A stretch of 64,000 bases of DNA from Bog-756 sp963776225 (GTDB lineage: Bacteria > Actinomycetota > Acidimicrobiia > Acidimicrobiales > RAAP-2): assembly GCA_963776225.1 (NCBI GenBank), contig CAVZLL010000003.1, positions 806,001 through 870,000 on the forward strand. The letters run 5' to 3'. Shown here one piece after another: positions 18,901 through 27,619 of the stretch. The first letter of the stretch is position 1. Every line of letters starts with the position of its first letter. The position numbers and the translations under genes were made by a program. Below the pieces are notes generated by a model. The model was not told where the DNA came from and ran no database searches. It was given only the letters and a program-made list of their open reading frames with translations.

Positions 18901-19191
18901 GCCGTAGATCCCCACGTCCGGTCGGCCCTCGGCACGCAGCCGGTCCACCAGGTACCGGAAGTACTCCATGTGGCCGCCCTGGTAGGAGCTCACCGCGATC
19001 CCCTGCACGTCCTCCTCGATCGCGGCCCGGACCACCTCGTCCACCGAACGGTTGTGTCCGAGGTGGATGACCTCGGCGCCCTGGGCCTGCAGGAGGCGCC
19101 GCATGATGTTGATGGCCGCGTCGTGCCCGTCGAAGAGGCTGGCCGCGGTCACGAACCTGACCGGGCGGACCGGTCGGTAGAGATCGGTCAC
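15964..19191 (-). CDS. icmF: Fused isobutyryl-CoA mutase (B12 domain, MeaI-type GTPase, mutase)
   Basis: A 1075-residue IcmF-type enzyme, close to the usual length. Order: B12-binding domain (about 10-145; lower-ligand His23 in FDGHDAA), G-protein chaperone (P-loop GTGGSGKSS at 200-208, ETPGIGQGD, NKFD), linker, then the radical mutase barrel (RMFAGEG, RTNRRLH, TINGPAP, NTCIFSTEFS). These enzymes interconvert isobutyryl-CoA and butyryl-CoA, and some relatives act on pivalyl-CoA. The GTG start at 19191 gives the natural N-terminus. It is last in a minus-strand run with SDR, CoA-transferase, ACAD pair and aldehyde dehydrogenase, suggesting rearrangement of a branched acyl-CoA formed by that pathway. 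Confidence 0.92.
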   Translation of the reverse strand: MTDLYRPVRPVRFVTAASLFDGHDAAINIMRRLLQAQGAEVIHLGHNRSVDEVVRAAIEEDVQGIAVSSYQGGHMEYFRYLVDRLRAEGRPDVGIYGGGGGVIVAEEIHALQAHGVRRIFSPADGQRLGLEQMINLLVEECDRDLSADGPPSLDALRGGDHRSLARWITCLEAGTVDEATVGSLVGESKRAVAPVLGVTGTGGSGKSSLTDELIRRFRLDQEDKLSVAVLAVDPTRRRGGGALLGDRIRMNAIHSGNVFFRSLATRHSGSELPRNFPLVLAACAVAGFDLIIAETPGIGQGDAAVTEIADVSLYVMTPEYGAASQLEKIDMLELADVVAINKFDRRGADDAFRQVCRQWSRDHRDDRGGVAEPVYGTIASRFNDDGTTALFHRLKTELGGKGLSGSGGGLLPVTPVRVSTRTSAIVPPERSRYLADVSASVRGYHRTTERLAAEARLAQQLDAVAALGAERRIDLGGLGDLADGIAAGRDPEGRRLLGEWETLRASLTFDQGPPEDGDDRPSLWRTSLSGQRIPRVALPRFTEHGELLRWLRSEHLPGHFPFTAGVFPFKRTEEAPARMFAGEGDAVRTNRRLHLLADGQSSTRLSIAFDSVTLYGFDPDERPDIRGKIGTSGVSIATLDDMKALFEGFDLCDPATSVSMTINGPAPTILAMFLNTAVDQRLERFEAGQGRPATDDETAAIRAEVLRTVRGTVQADILKEDQGQNTCIFSTEFSLGVMADMQQWFIEHRVRNFYSVSISGYHIAEAGANPVTQLAFTLANAFTYVESYLARGMDVDDFATNFSFFFSNGMDPEYTVIGRVARRIWAIAMKERYGGGERSQRLKYHIQTSGRSLHAQEMAFNDVRTTLQALCAIYDNANSLHTNAFDEAVTTPTDDSVRRALAIQMIITTEWGLAVNENPLQGSFIVEELTDLVEEAVLAELDRISERGGVLGAMEGGYQRGRIQDDSLHYERKKHDGSLPIVGVNTFLAPGGEPAPETIELARSTEEEKRAQLDRLTDFTRRHATDGEAALDALRQVALEGGNVFAELMTTVRHASLGEITGALFEVGGSYRRNV

Positions 19192-19301
19192 CGGGGGACC
19201 GGCCCGGGCTGCGCGGGGGTGACCGTCGGCGTCACCGCCACAGATTACTACGACGTCCGAGTAATGTGCCCGAGCGGAGCCCGGGCTCGGGCTGGTCGCG
19301 A

Positions 19302-20132
19302 CTACCCCAGGCGCCCGAGGAGGAAGTTGGCGACGGGGGTGGCGGCCGGGAACATCTCGGTGACGCCCGCGGCGAAGTACCCCGAATCGGTGACCAGGGT
19401 GATCCCGCTGATCGACGAGGCCGCCGCACTGCACAGGAAGACCAGCGGATAGGCCTGCTCGAGGGGGGTCGACGCCTCGATGCCCAGTTCGCCGCGGTAG
19501 TCCGCGCCGAAGCCGAGCCAGAGCTCTTCGTTCGCACGGGCCAGCGGGGTGTCGGTCGGTCCGGGGCAGATGGCGTTGATCCGGATCCCGAGCTTCATCA
19601 TCGGGAATGCCTGGGTCGCGACATAGGCGCAGATCGCCTGCTTGGTCGAGAGGTAGTCGGCACCACCGTTGGTCGCCACCCACTCGACCGCGCTGTCGAA
19701 GTCGGGAGTGGCCAGATACGTCTTGATCCGGGGGAGGTTGGACTCCCAGCCGAGTCCGGCAGCCGACGAGATGAAGCCGATGGCGGAGCCCCGGGGCATG
19801 CAGTCGTTGGCGAGCAGCAGGTCGATCAGGTGCCGGTGCCCGATGAAATTGATCTTCTCGATGCCGGGCGTGCCGTCGGCCACTCCTGCGCAGGAGAACA
19901 GCGCGTCGACCGGGCCACCGCACTGCTCGACGGCCGCGTCGATGGAGGCACGATCGGCGAGGTTGACGGGGATGGTGGTGACTCCGGGAAGGGTGACCTC
20001 CGCGAAGTCCATCACCACCACCTCCGCTCCCGCCGACAGCAGCAGCTCTGCCGTCGCAGCGCCCATTCCGGTGGCGCCTCCGACGACCACGGTCCTCTTG
20101 CCGTCGTATCGGAACGCATCAAACAGGGTCAT
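19302..20132 (-). CDS. Short-chain dehydrogenase/reductase (second)
   Basis: A 276-residue SDR: GGATGMG cofactor motif, CAGV, SSAAG, and active-site YLSTKQA. It resembles 3-alpha-hydroxysteroid dehydrogenase-like SDRs in having an insertion between the SSAAG and Tyr segments, which suggests a bulky substrate (inference). It lies 36 bp downstream of the class III CoA-transferase and 110 bp upstream of the mutase in the same minus-strand run. Confidence 0.84.
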   Translation of the reverse strand: MTLFDAFRYDGKRTVVVGGATGMGAATAELLLSAGAEVVVMDFAEVTLPGVTTIPVNLADRASIDAAVEQCGGPVDALFSCAGVADGTPGIEKINFIGHRHLIDLLLANDCMPRGSAIGFISSAAGLGWESNLPRIKTYLATPDFDSAVEWVATNGGADYLSTKQAICAYVATQAFPMMKLGIRINAICPGPTDTPLARANEELWLGFGADYRGELGIEASTPLEQAYPLVFLCSAAASSISGITLVTDSGYFAAGVTEMFPAATPVANFLLGRLG

Positions 20133-20168
20133 GTCGATCTCCTCGTTGGTGGTTGGGTGCGGACGGTG

Positions 20169-21380
20169 TCAGGCGACGATGCCACGGACCTTGAGATCCA
20201 CGATGGCGTCCCAGTCGAAGCCGAGCTCCTCCAGGATGCCGTCGCCGTGCTCGTTGTGGCCGGGGGCGCGGCGCGGAACCGCGGGCCGGCCATCGAACTG
20301 TACCGGCGCGGCCGCCAGCCGGAACGGCCTGCCCTCGGCTGTCTCGCAGTCCTGGACGTAGCCGTTGGCCGTGCTCTGGGCATCCGCGGCCGCCTCGAGG
20401 GTGTCCTGCATGACCGCCCACTGCCCGTCGAAGTCGGCCAGCCGGCGGCGCCACTCTTCGAGCCCGGCGGTGCCGAAGACGGCATCGAGCTCCCTGATGG
20501 CCGCGCGGCTGTTGGCCATCAGCGAGGCGTGGTCGGCGAACCGCGGATCCGTGGCCAGGTCGGGCCGGCCGACGGCGAGACAGAGCGTCGGCCAGTACTT
20601 CGCGGCCTGCAGGCAGGTGAACCACAGGGTCCGCCCGTCCGCCGTCTGGTAGGTGCGCGACAGCGGATTCGACAGCGATCCGTCCGGCGGGGGTGCCCAC
20701 GGGGTGTCGAGCAGGAGCGAGAGCGCCAGCGCCTGCCCCATCGCCCAGAGACCGGTGCCGAGCAGTGAGACGTCCACCGTCGTCGCCTCGCCCGTGCGCT
20801 CACGGTGGAACAGCGCCCCCATGATCCCACCGGCGATGGTCATCGCCCCGATGGAATCGCCGAAGCCGGGGGCGGGCGGAAGGGGAACCAGCTGGTACTC
20901 GGGCCGTCTGGTGCCGGCCGCCACCCCGGCTCGGGCCCAGAACGCCAGCGAGTCGTAGGAGCCCTTGTCCGCATCCGGTCCCCGCTCGCCCTGGCCGGTC
21001 CCGCGCACGTAGATGATGTCGGGGCGGTGGGAACGGATGTCCTCGACGTCGATGTGGAGCTTCTTGCGCACGCTCGGGAGCTTGTTGGTGAGGAACACGT
21101 CCGAGGTGGCCGCGAGCTTGTAGAGGATCTCCAGGCCCTCGGGCGTCTTCAGGTCCAGGGCGAGGCTCTTCTTGCCCCGGTTCGAGTGCTCGAGGAGGAC
21201 GTGGACGTCGCCCGAAAGGCTCATGACGCCGGTCGATGCAAGCCCCCGCATGGCGTCGCCCCGCTCGACGTGCTCGATCTTGACGACCTCGGCGCCCCAG
21301 TCCGAGAGGAGCGCGGACGCGGCAGGGACGAAGGTGTGCTCGGCGACCTCGAGGATGCGTACGCCCTCCATGACGCTCAT
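20169..21380 (-). CDS. Class III (CaiB/BaiF-type) CoA-transferase
   Basis: A 403-residue family III CoA-transferase, which moves CoA between carboxylic acids through an aspartyl-CoA thioester. The catalytic aspartate is Asp143 in SYDSLAFWARAG, and the N-terminal RILEVAEH...GAEVVKIE and NRGKKSLALDL blocks are typical. It would activate the pathway acid without ATP. It starts 31 bp after the ACAD pair and precedes the SDR by 36 bp. A paralogue is at 31869-33062. Confidence 0.88.
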   Translation of the reverse strand: MSVMEGVRILEVAEHTFVPAASALLSDWGAEVVKIEHVERGDAMRGLASTGVMSLSGDVHVLLEHSNRGKKSLALDLKTPEGLEILYKLAATSDVFLTNKLPSVRKKLHIDVEDIRSHRPDIIYVRGTGQGERGPDADKGSYDSLAFWARAGVAAGTRRPEYQLVPLPPAPGFGDSIGAMTIAGGIMGALFHRERTGEATTVDVSLLGTGLWAMGQALALSLLLDTPWAPPPDGSLSNPLSRTYQTADGRTLWFTCLQAAKYWPTLCLAVGRPDLATDPRFADHASLMANSRAAIRELDAVFGTAGLEEWRRRLADFDGQWAVMQDTLEAAADAQSTANGYVQDCETAEGRPFRLAAAPVQFDGRPAVPRRAPGHNEHGDGILEELGFDWDAIVDLKVRGIVA

Positions 21381-21411
21381 CGGCGTACCCCCTCGCCCCC
21401 GGTGGACCGGG

Positions 21412-22674
21412 TCACGACGGGCGGCTGCGCGGGACGTCGCGGAACGGGACGTCCCGGTCGAGCGTGCGCTCCCTCGGCATCCCGAGCACCCGCTCGCTGA
21501 TCACGTTGCGGGCCATCTCCGTCGTGCCCCCTCCGATGGTGGACACCTGGCGCATCAGGAAGTCCGACCCGCAGTCGCCGATCGCATCGTCCTCGTCGGT
21601 CCACGCCGCGCCGTCTCCACCCGCGATCTCGAAGGAGATCGTCTTGGTCCGGCAGGTGACCACACCCGAGAACAGGCGGCCGATGGCCGCCACCTGATCC
21701 GACATCGCACCGCTCCGCAGCCCCTCGGCGAGGCGCTGCTGCAGCGCCTCGTTGGCCAGCTGGAGCATCCGCGCCTCGCCGACCAGGTCCCGGATCCGCG
21801 GGTCGTCGAACCGACCGCTGGCGCGGGCCACCCGGCCGACGGCGGACCCGCCGACGCCGCCGTGGGCCTCGCCTGCCGGGTAGGTCACGTAGGGCGAATT
21901 GTGGAGCATGCGCTCGTGGAACATCCAGCGGATGCCGACCGTCCAGCCATCGTCCACCTCGCCGACCCTGTCGTGGTCGGGCACCCGGACGTCGGACAGG
22001 AACTCCTGGCAGAACTCCTTGGTGCCGTTCAACATCTCGATCCGATGGACGTCGAGGCCGGACTGGCGGATCGGGAGCATGAAGACGGTGAGACCCCGGT
22101 GCTTCGGTACGTCCCAGTTGGTCCGGGCGAGGCAGAGTCCCCAGTCCGACCACCAGGCACCCGTTGTCCAGATCTTCGATCCGTTGAGGACCCATTCGTC
22201 CCCGTCGCGCTCCGCCGTGGTCTGGGCACCCGCCACGTCCGATCCGCCCCCCGGCTCGGAGAGGAACTGCATCCACAGTGCCTCGCCCTTGAGGATGGCC
22301 GGGAGCTGCCGACGCTTCTGCTCCTCGGTCCCGCACTCGAGGAGGACCGCAGCGCAGGGGGAGATGGTCGGCGCCTGCACTCGCATCGGGTGCTCGAACC
22401 CGACCAGCTCCTCGTTGAGGGCCTGCTGGTGTGCGGGGGTCAGGCCCTGGCCACCGTAGGCCGTGGGGAAGCAGATCCCGGCCAGGCCCGCGTCGAACAG
22501 TCTGCGCTGGAGCTCGCGGTCGTGGGAGACCTCGGCCAGCTCCTCCTCGTCGGTGCGGTCGTTGCGGAGGACCCCGTCGGCGCCGCCCTCCTTTCCGGGC
22601 CCGAGATTGGCCCGGATCCAGGTCCGGGCCCGCGCCCTGAAGCTCGCCACGTCCTCCGGGTCTGCCGGGCTCAT
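21412..22674 (-). CDS. Acyl-CoA dehydrogenase, larger subunit of pair 2
   Basis: A 420-residue ACAD with the middle-domain FLSEPGGGSD flavin loop, NGSKIWTTGAWW, and the C-terminal GGGTTEMARN motif that binds the partner's FAD. Its ATG at 22674 overlaps the stop of the upstream ACAD as ATGA, a mark of coupled translation. With that shorter subunit it should form a heterotetrameric dehydrogenase like the mycobacterial FadE pairs acting on sterol side-chain or branched acyl-CoAs. Confidence 0.87.
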   Translation of the reverse strand: MSPADPEDVASFRARARTWIRANLGPGKEGGADGVLRNDRTDEEELAEVSHDRELQRRLFDAGLAGICFPTAYGGQGLTPAHQQALNEELVGFEHPMRVQAPTISPCAAVLLECGTEEQKRRQLPAILKGEALWMQFLSEPGGGSDVAGAQTTAERDGDEWVLNGSKIWTTGAWWSDWGLCLARTNWDVPKHRGLTVFMLPIRQSGLDVHRIEMLNGTKEFCQEFLSDVRVPDHDRVGEVDDGWTVGIRWMFHERMLHNSPYVTYPAGEAHGGVGGSAVGRVARASGRFDDPRIRDLVGEARMLQLANEALQQRLAEGLRSGAMSDQVAAIGRLFSGVVTCRTKTISFEIAGGDGAAWTDEDDAIGDCGSDFLMRQVSTIGGGTTEMARNVISERVLGMPRERTLDRDVPFRDVPRSRPS

Positions 22675-23810
22675 GCCGCTCCACCGAGATGCTCGACGAC
22701 CGATGCGATCCGCTGCCGGTGCTCGCCCGGCGTGCCGTAGAGGACCCGGTTGGCCGTGACCCGCCTGAGGAACAGGTGGATGTCGTGCTCGAAGGTGAGC
22801 CCGATGCCACCGTGGATCTGGACGCAGTCCTGGATGAGCTCTGCGCCGTAGTCGCCGATGAAGGCCTTGGCCGCGCTGACCAGCTCGGCCGCTTGCGCCG
22901 ATCGGGCGCTCACCGCCTCCGCCGCCAGATCGCTGATGGCGTGCCCGGCCTCGAGCCAGGTCTTCATGTCGGCGAACCGGTGCTTGAGCTCCTGGTACGA
23001 GGCGAGTGGCCTCCCGAAGGAGTAGCGGTCGAACGCCCATTCGACGGTGAGCTCGAACGCGTATTCCATGGCGCCGACCGATTCGGCATTGGCCACCACG
23101 AGGGCGAGCTCGAGCTGCCGTTCGATCTGCTCCCCGGCCTCCCCGACGGCGCCCAGGGCGGAGCCGGCCGGCAGCCGCACGTCGTCGAAGGTGACCTCGC
23201 AGAACCGACGGGTGAGGTCGACCCCCCGCATCGGCCGGACCGACACCCCGGCGGTGTCCCTCGGCACGAGGACCTGGGTGAGCCCGTTGGGCGATCGTCC
23301 GCTCACCAGCAGGTAGGTCGCCCGCTCGGCAGCCTCGACCGGCCGCTTGGTCCCGTTGAGGACGAGGTCCGGCCCGTCGACCTCGACCTCCAGCGCGACG
23401 TCCGAGAGTCCGTCGCCCGGCCGGGGCTCGCGGTGGCACCAGGAGGCGATCGCCGTCCCGTCCAGGAGCCCGGCGAGGATGTCGGTGTGGTCGCCGGGCG
23501 ACGATTCGCTGATCGCGTGGGCGACGAGGTTGGTCGGGACCAGGGGACCGGGTGCGGCGTGCCGGCCGAATTCATGGGCTATCAGGGTCAGGTCGATCAG
23601 CCCGTCGCCGCTGATCGAGCCGCCACCGTGTTCGCCGTCGACGAGGAGGGAGGTCCACCCGAGCTCCGCGCCGGCCTTCCAATAGCGGTCCTCGAATCCG
23701 TCGGGATCGTCACGGAGGCGCCGGATCTCCGTCGGCGACGCGTGCTCGGTCAGGAACTTCGCGGTGGTGTCACGGAAGAACTCCTGGTCCGAAGTCAGGT
23801 TCAGCAGCAC
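22671..23810 (-). CDS. Acyl-CoA dehydrogenase, smaller subunit of pair 2
   Basis: A 379-residue ACAD family member: N-terminal LTSDQEFFRDTTAKFL, middle domain with SWCHREPRPGDG, and C-terminal QIHGGIGLTFEHDIHLFLRR. It has no GGTSEIQ-type loop, which the coupled gene downstream supplies. The conserved Glu in TFEHD is a candidate catalytic base by comparison with the three other small subunits here (TLEYD, TWECL, TVEHP). It starts 27 bp after the aldehyde dehydrogenase. Confidence 0.85.
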   Translation of the reverse strand: MLLNLTSDQEFFRDTTAKFLTEHASPTEIRRLRDDPDGFEDRYWKAGAELGWTSLLVDGEHGGGSISGDGLIDLTLIAHEFGRHAAPGPLVPTNLVAHAISESSPGDHTDILAGLLDGTAIASWCHREPRPGDGLSDVALEVEVDGPDLVLNGTKRPVEAAERATYLLVSGRSPNGLTQVLVPRDTAGVSVRPMRGVDLTRRFCEVTFDDVRLPAGSALGAVGEAGEQIERQLELALVVANAESVGAMEYAFELTVEWAFDRYSFGRPLASYQELKHRFADMKTWLEAGHAISDLAAEAVSARSAQAAELVSAAKAFIGDYGAELIQDCVQIHGGIGLTFEHDIHLFLRRVTANRVLYGTPGEHRQRIASVVEHLGGAA

Positions 23811-23837
23811 GGACGGCTCCGGTCCGGGAGTCGTCCG

Positions 23838-25319
23838 TCAGGCACTCGGCCACGCCAGTGACTTGATCTCCAGGTACTGATCGAAACCGGCCATGCCGTT
23901 CTGTCTCCCGACGCCGCTCTCCTTGAAGCCTCCGAAGGGTACATCTGCGCCGTACCACATGCCCCCGTTGACGCCCATCGTGCCGGTGCGCACCCGTCGC
24001 GCCACCGCCATCGAGCGGTCCAGTGAACCCGAGTAGACACCGCCGCTGAGCCCGTAGGTGCTCTCGTTGGCGATCCGCACGGCATCATCGTCGTCGTCGA
24101 ACGGGATGACCACGAGCACCGGACCGAAGATCTCCTCCTGGGCGATCCGCATCGAGTTGTCGACGTCGGTGAACATGGTCGGCTCGACGAAGAATCCCTT
24201 CGGTTGATCCTCGGGGCGCCCGCCCCCGACCGCCAGCGTGGCTCCTTCCTCGACCCCGAGCGCGATGTACCCCATCACCCGGTCACGCTGCTTGGCGCTG
24301 ATCAGGGGTCCCATCATCACGTCCTCGCGCTGCGGGTCGCCGTAGGGCACCATGGCGAGGTAGCTGGTCAGCCGTTCGACCCCCTCGGCGTAGCGCGATC
24401 GCGGGAGCAGCATCCTGGTCGGGATGGCGCACCCCTGGCCTGCATGCGAGCACACCGCCAGCCCCGCGAGCAGGGCGGTGTCGAAGTCGGCGTCGTCGAG
24501 CACGATGGTCGCCGACTTGCCGCCCAGCTCGAGGAAGAGCCGCTTCATCGTCGCAGCGCCCTTCTCCATGATCCGCTTCCCGACGGCGGTCGACCCGGTG
24601 AAGGAGATCAGATCCACCTCCCGCGCCAGGGTCAGCTCCTCCCCGACCATGTGGTCGGAGGAGGTGACGACGTTGAGCACGCCGGGGGGGATGTCGGTCC
24701 GCTCGGCGACCAGGCGACCGATCAGGGTGGCATTCCACGGTGTGTCCGGGGCGGGCTTGAGCACCACGGTGTTCCCGGTGGCGAGTGCCTGGCCCAGCTT
24801 GGCCAGTGAGACCTCGAACGGGTAGTTCCAAGGAGTGATCGCCCCGACCACCCCGACCGGCTCCTTGACCACCAGACGCGCATTGCTCCCACCCCGGAAG
24901 TCGGTCGCGTCCGGGAGGCGCACCTCCCATTCGAACTCGTCGACGAGCCGGACCGGGTAGCGGAGGGCGTCGGCCAACGGCACCTCCAGCTGTGGTCCGG
25001 CGGTGAGCATGCGGGGGCAGCCGACCTCGAGGATGAGCTGCTCACGGAGCTGTTCCCGCTCGGACTCGAGCGCGTCCTGGAGCTGCACCAGGCAGCGTTG
25101 GCGGAACGGGTGGTTCCTCGACCAGTCGGTCTCGTCGAAGGCCCGCCGGGCCGCCGTGATCGCCCGCCGCATGTCGGCCGCGGAGGCGTCCGCGACCTGA
25201 CCGATCACCTCCTCGGTGGCCGGATTGACGTTGTCGAAGGTCGCACCCGAGGCCGCGTCGACGAGCTTCCCGTCGATCAGCATGCTGCGCTCCGGATCGA
25301 CTGTCGTGGTGCTCCCCAT
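23838..25319 (-). CDS. Aldehyde dehydrogenase (NAD(P)-dependent)
   Basis: A 493-residue ALDH-superfamily enzyme that oxidises aldehydes to acids. Motifs: TPWNYPFEVS cofactor binding, FTGSTAVG, catalytic Glu in LELGGKS, catalytic Cys in AGQGCAIPTR, and the C-terminal PFGGFKESG. It is the first gene of the six-gene minus-strand run ending in the mutase, so its product acid may be what the CoA-transferase activates (inference). It is divergent from the thiolase across a 258-bp control region with a palindrome. Confidence 0.9.
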   Translation of the reverse strand: MGSTTTVDPERSMLIDGKLVDAASGATFDNVNPATEEVIGQVADASAADMRRAITAARRAFDETDWSRNHPFRQRCLVQLQDALESEREQLREQLILEVGCPRMLTAGPQLEVPLADALRYPVRLVDEFEWEVRLPDATDFRGGSNARLVVKEPVGVVGAITPWNYPFEVSLAKLGQALATGNTVVLKPAPDTPWNATLIGRLVAERTDIPPGVLNVVTSSDHMVGEELTLAREVDLISFTGSTAVGKRIMEKGAATMKRLFLELGGKSATIVLDDADFDTALLAGLAVCSHAGQGCAIPTRMLLPRSRYAEGVERLTSYLAMVPYGDPQREDVMMGPLISAKQRDRVMGYIALGVEEGATLAVGGGRPEDQPKGFFVEPTMFTDVDNSMRIAQEEIFGPVLVVIPFDDDDDAVRIANESTYGLSGGVYSGSLDRSMAVARRVRTGTMGVNGGMWYGADVPFGGFKESGVGRQNGMAGFDQYLEIKSLAWPSA

Positions 25320-25364
25320 GGCGACCCCTCCGGCCGGGGGCTACGCCCTGACCGTCTGATGATA

Positions 25365-25396
25365 TTGACGTTGGTGGTTTGAAAGAATACCGTTCT
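25365..25396 (+). promoter_or_regulatory. Predicted thiolase promoter overlapped by an AGAA-N5-TTCT operator
   Basis: TTGACG (25365-25370) is separated by 17 bp from TACCGT (25388-25393), a good sigma-70-type -35/-10 pair pointing toward the thiolase gene. The inverted motif AGAATACCGTTCT (25384-25396) covers the -10 box, an ideal repressor position. A similar palindrome, AGAACACAGTTCT, occurs upstream of the TetR gene at 38919. The divergent aldehyde dehydrogenase may share this control. Confidence 0.45.
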
Positions 25397-25577
25397 GGCG
25401 GCGAGCCGCAACCCGGCCCCCCGTCGACACGGCCCCGTGCCGATGCCGATGATCGGGAGGGAGCGCTCGTCCGCCCGAACGCGAATTCGACGCCTCGTCC
25501 GCCCCGGGCGCGGTCGGTTCCTCCCCGGGACGGGCACATGCAGTCGAGGGGCGCACCAGGCCGAGGAAGGAAACAAG

Positions 25578-26777
25578 ATGCACGATGCCGTGATCGTCTC
25601 GACCGCCAGGACGGCGATCGGAACCGCCTTCAAGGGGTCGCTCGTCGACGTCGACGCCCTCGAGCTGGGCACGCTGGCGGTCGGCGAGGCGGTCCGGCGC
25701 TCGGGATTGGACCCGGCGCTCGTCGACGACGTCATCCTCGGGGAGCTCCTCTACGGGGGAGGCGACATCGCCCGCTACGCGGCGATCGAGACCGGGCTGG
25801 TGCATGCTCCGGGGATCGCCCAGAACCGGCACTGCGCGTCGGGCCTCTCCGCCGTCCAGAGCGCCGCTTCGTCGATCCGGGCGGGGATGGACCGGGTGGT
25901 GGTGGCCGGCGGGGCCCACTCGACGTCGACGTCCCCGCGCACGACCCGACGGGTGCCCGGTACCGAGGAGTGGGAGGAGTGGAATTCGCCGAGCCACCGG
26001 GACACGCCTGACGCCCCCAATCGTGACATGTCGATCACCGTGGGCTGGAACGCGGCGGTCCGCGCCGGCCTGAGCCGTGAGCAGATGGACGCATGGGCGC
26101 TCCGCTCCCATCAGCGGGCGGTCGCTGCGATCGACGGCGGGCTGTTCGCAGACGAGATCTTCCCGGTCGACGTCGTCAACCGGGCCGGGGAGCGCTCCAC
26201 CTTCGCGATCGACGAGCACCCTCGCCGGGACACCAGCATGGAGAAGCTGGCGTCGCTCAAACCACTGCATCCCGAGATCGAGGACTTCAGCATCACCGCG
26301 GGCAATGCGGGAGGCGTCAACGACGGCGCCGCCGCCATGGTGCTCACCGAACGCGAGATCGCCGACCGGCACGGGCTCGAGCCGCTTGCCTCGGTGCGGG
26401 CGTGGGCCTCGGCAGGCGTGCCTCCGTCCGAGACGGGTCTCGCCCCGACGGTGGCCATTCCGAAGGCGCTGGACCGCGCCGGCATCGGGATCGGCGACGT
26501 CGCCCTCTGGGAGATTAACGAGGCCTTCGCATCGGTCCCGGTCGCCACGACCCGCATCCTCGCCATCGATGATTCGATCGTGAACGTGCTCGGGAGCGGA
26601 TGCAGTCTCGGTCACCCGATCGCCATGACCGGCGCACGCATGGTGATCTCGCTGGTCCATGAGCTGCGACGGCGCGGTGGTGGGACCGGTGTCGCCGCGA
26701 TGTGCGCCGGTGGCGGCATGGCCACCGCGCTCGTGCTCGACGTGGTGGTACCCGGATCACGGCCGGGCGGCCGGTAA
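25578..26777 (+). CDS. Thiolase (acetyl-CoA acyltransferase)
   Basis: A 399-residue thiolase that cleaves 3-ketoacyl-CoA or condenses acetyl-CoA units. Catalytic residues are the nucleophile Cys86 (NRHCASG), the NEAF motif, the GHPIAMTGAR histidine and the C-terminal CAGGG cysteine. The ATG at 25578 follows GGAAGGAAA. It is the only thiolase in the window and would be the terminal step for beta-oxidation intermediates made by the neighbouring ACADs, crotonases and SDRs. Confidence 0.9.
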   Translation: MHDAVIVSTARTAIGTAFKGSLVDVDALELGTLAVGEAVRRSGLDPALVDDVILGELLYGGGDIARYAAIETGLVHAPGIAQNRHCASGLSAVQSAASSIRAGMDRVVVAGGAHSTSTSPRTTRRVPGTEEWEEWNSPSHRDTPDAPNRDMSITVGWNAAVRAGLSREQMDAWALRSHQRAVAAIDGGLFADEIFPVDVVNRAGERSTFAIDEHPRRDTSMEKLASLKPLHPEIEDFSITAGNAGGVNDGAAAMVLTEREIADRHGLEPLASVRAWASAGVPPSETGLAPTVAIPKALDRAGIGIGDVALWEINEAFASVPVATTRILAIDDSIVNVLGSGCSLGHPIAMTGARMVISLVHELRRRGGGTGVAAMCAGGGMATALVLDVVVPGSRPGGR

Positions 26778-26833
26778 GGGTCGAGGCCCACCGGGACGCA
26801 GCGGGGTCAGGACGTCAGGAGGTCAGGAGGCCG

Positions 26834-27580
26834 TCATGCGGGGCGCCGGGGCTCGACGGCGACCGAGGGGATGCTCGCCGTGGGCCCGGACCGGAGGACG
26901 TGGTCGATGACCCCGACCAGCTCGTCCACGTCGAGCAGCGCCCCGGCGATGTACTGGCGGGCGACCCAGACCTGGCCCACGTCGGCCGCCAGCCCGGGAT
27001 CCCATGTGTTGGCGAATTCCGTCATCGAATGTCCTTCGCCACCGGCGCAGTCACCGACGACGACCCGGGTGAACCCGATCCGCGGGTGCTCGGCGCGCCA
27101 GGCCTCGACCAACTTGTCGAGCGCCGCCTTGCTCACCGCATAGGCACCCAGGCCCGGCCACGGTGGGGTGGACGAGGCGCTGATCGACGAGAGGTAGGCG
27201 GCGGTGCCGTTCGAGGCGGTCAGGTGGGGGAGTGCCGCCGAGGTGATCAGTGCGGCGCCGACCACGTTGGTGTCGAACGTCTGACGCCAGGTCTCGGCGT
27301 CGACGTCGGCGAGGCGGGCCAGGGGCCCGATGCCGGTGGCATAGACGAGTCCGTCGATGCCCCCGAGCGACCGGGCGGCCTCGTCGATCGAATCCCGGCA
27401 CGACGATTCGACGGTGATGTCACAGGTGATCGCGAGCGCGTGCCCGCCGGCTTCGCTCGCTGCCGCCTCCAGCCGGTCCTTGCGCCGGGCCATGAGCGCC
27501 ACCCTGGCTCCCCGCGCTGCGAGGCCCAGCGCGATGCAGCGACCAAGGCCGCTCGACGCACCGACCACTACGACCTTCAT
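26834..27580 (-). CDS. Short-chain dehydrogenase/reductase (third)
   Basis: A 248-residue SDR starting with VVVGASSGLG (cofactor motif), a YATGIG strand motif, SSISAS and active-site YAVSKAA. The C-terminus is less canonical (VVGDCAGGEGHS). It is convergent with the thiolase and lies about 40 bp downstream of the third P450 in the same direction, so the two may be cotranscribed, with this enzyme oxidising the P450 product. Substrate unknown. Confidence 0.84.
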   Translation of the reverse strand: MKVVVVGASSGLGRCIALGLAARGARVALMARRKDRLEAAASEAGGHALAITCDITVESSCRDSIDEAARSLGGIDGLVYATGIGPLARLADVDAETWRQTFDTNVVGAALITSAALPHLTASNGTAAYLSSISASSTPPWPGLGAYAVSKAALDKLVEAWRAEHPRIGFTRVVVGDCAGGEGHSMTEFANTWDPGLAADVGQVWVARQYIAGALLDVDELVGVIDHVLRSGPTASIPSVAVEPRRPA

Positions 27581-27619
27581 CGATCCCGACTCCTCCCGAG
27601 CGTTCCCATCGAGCCCGCC

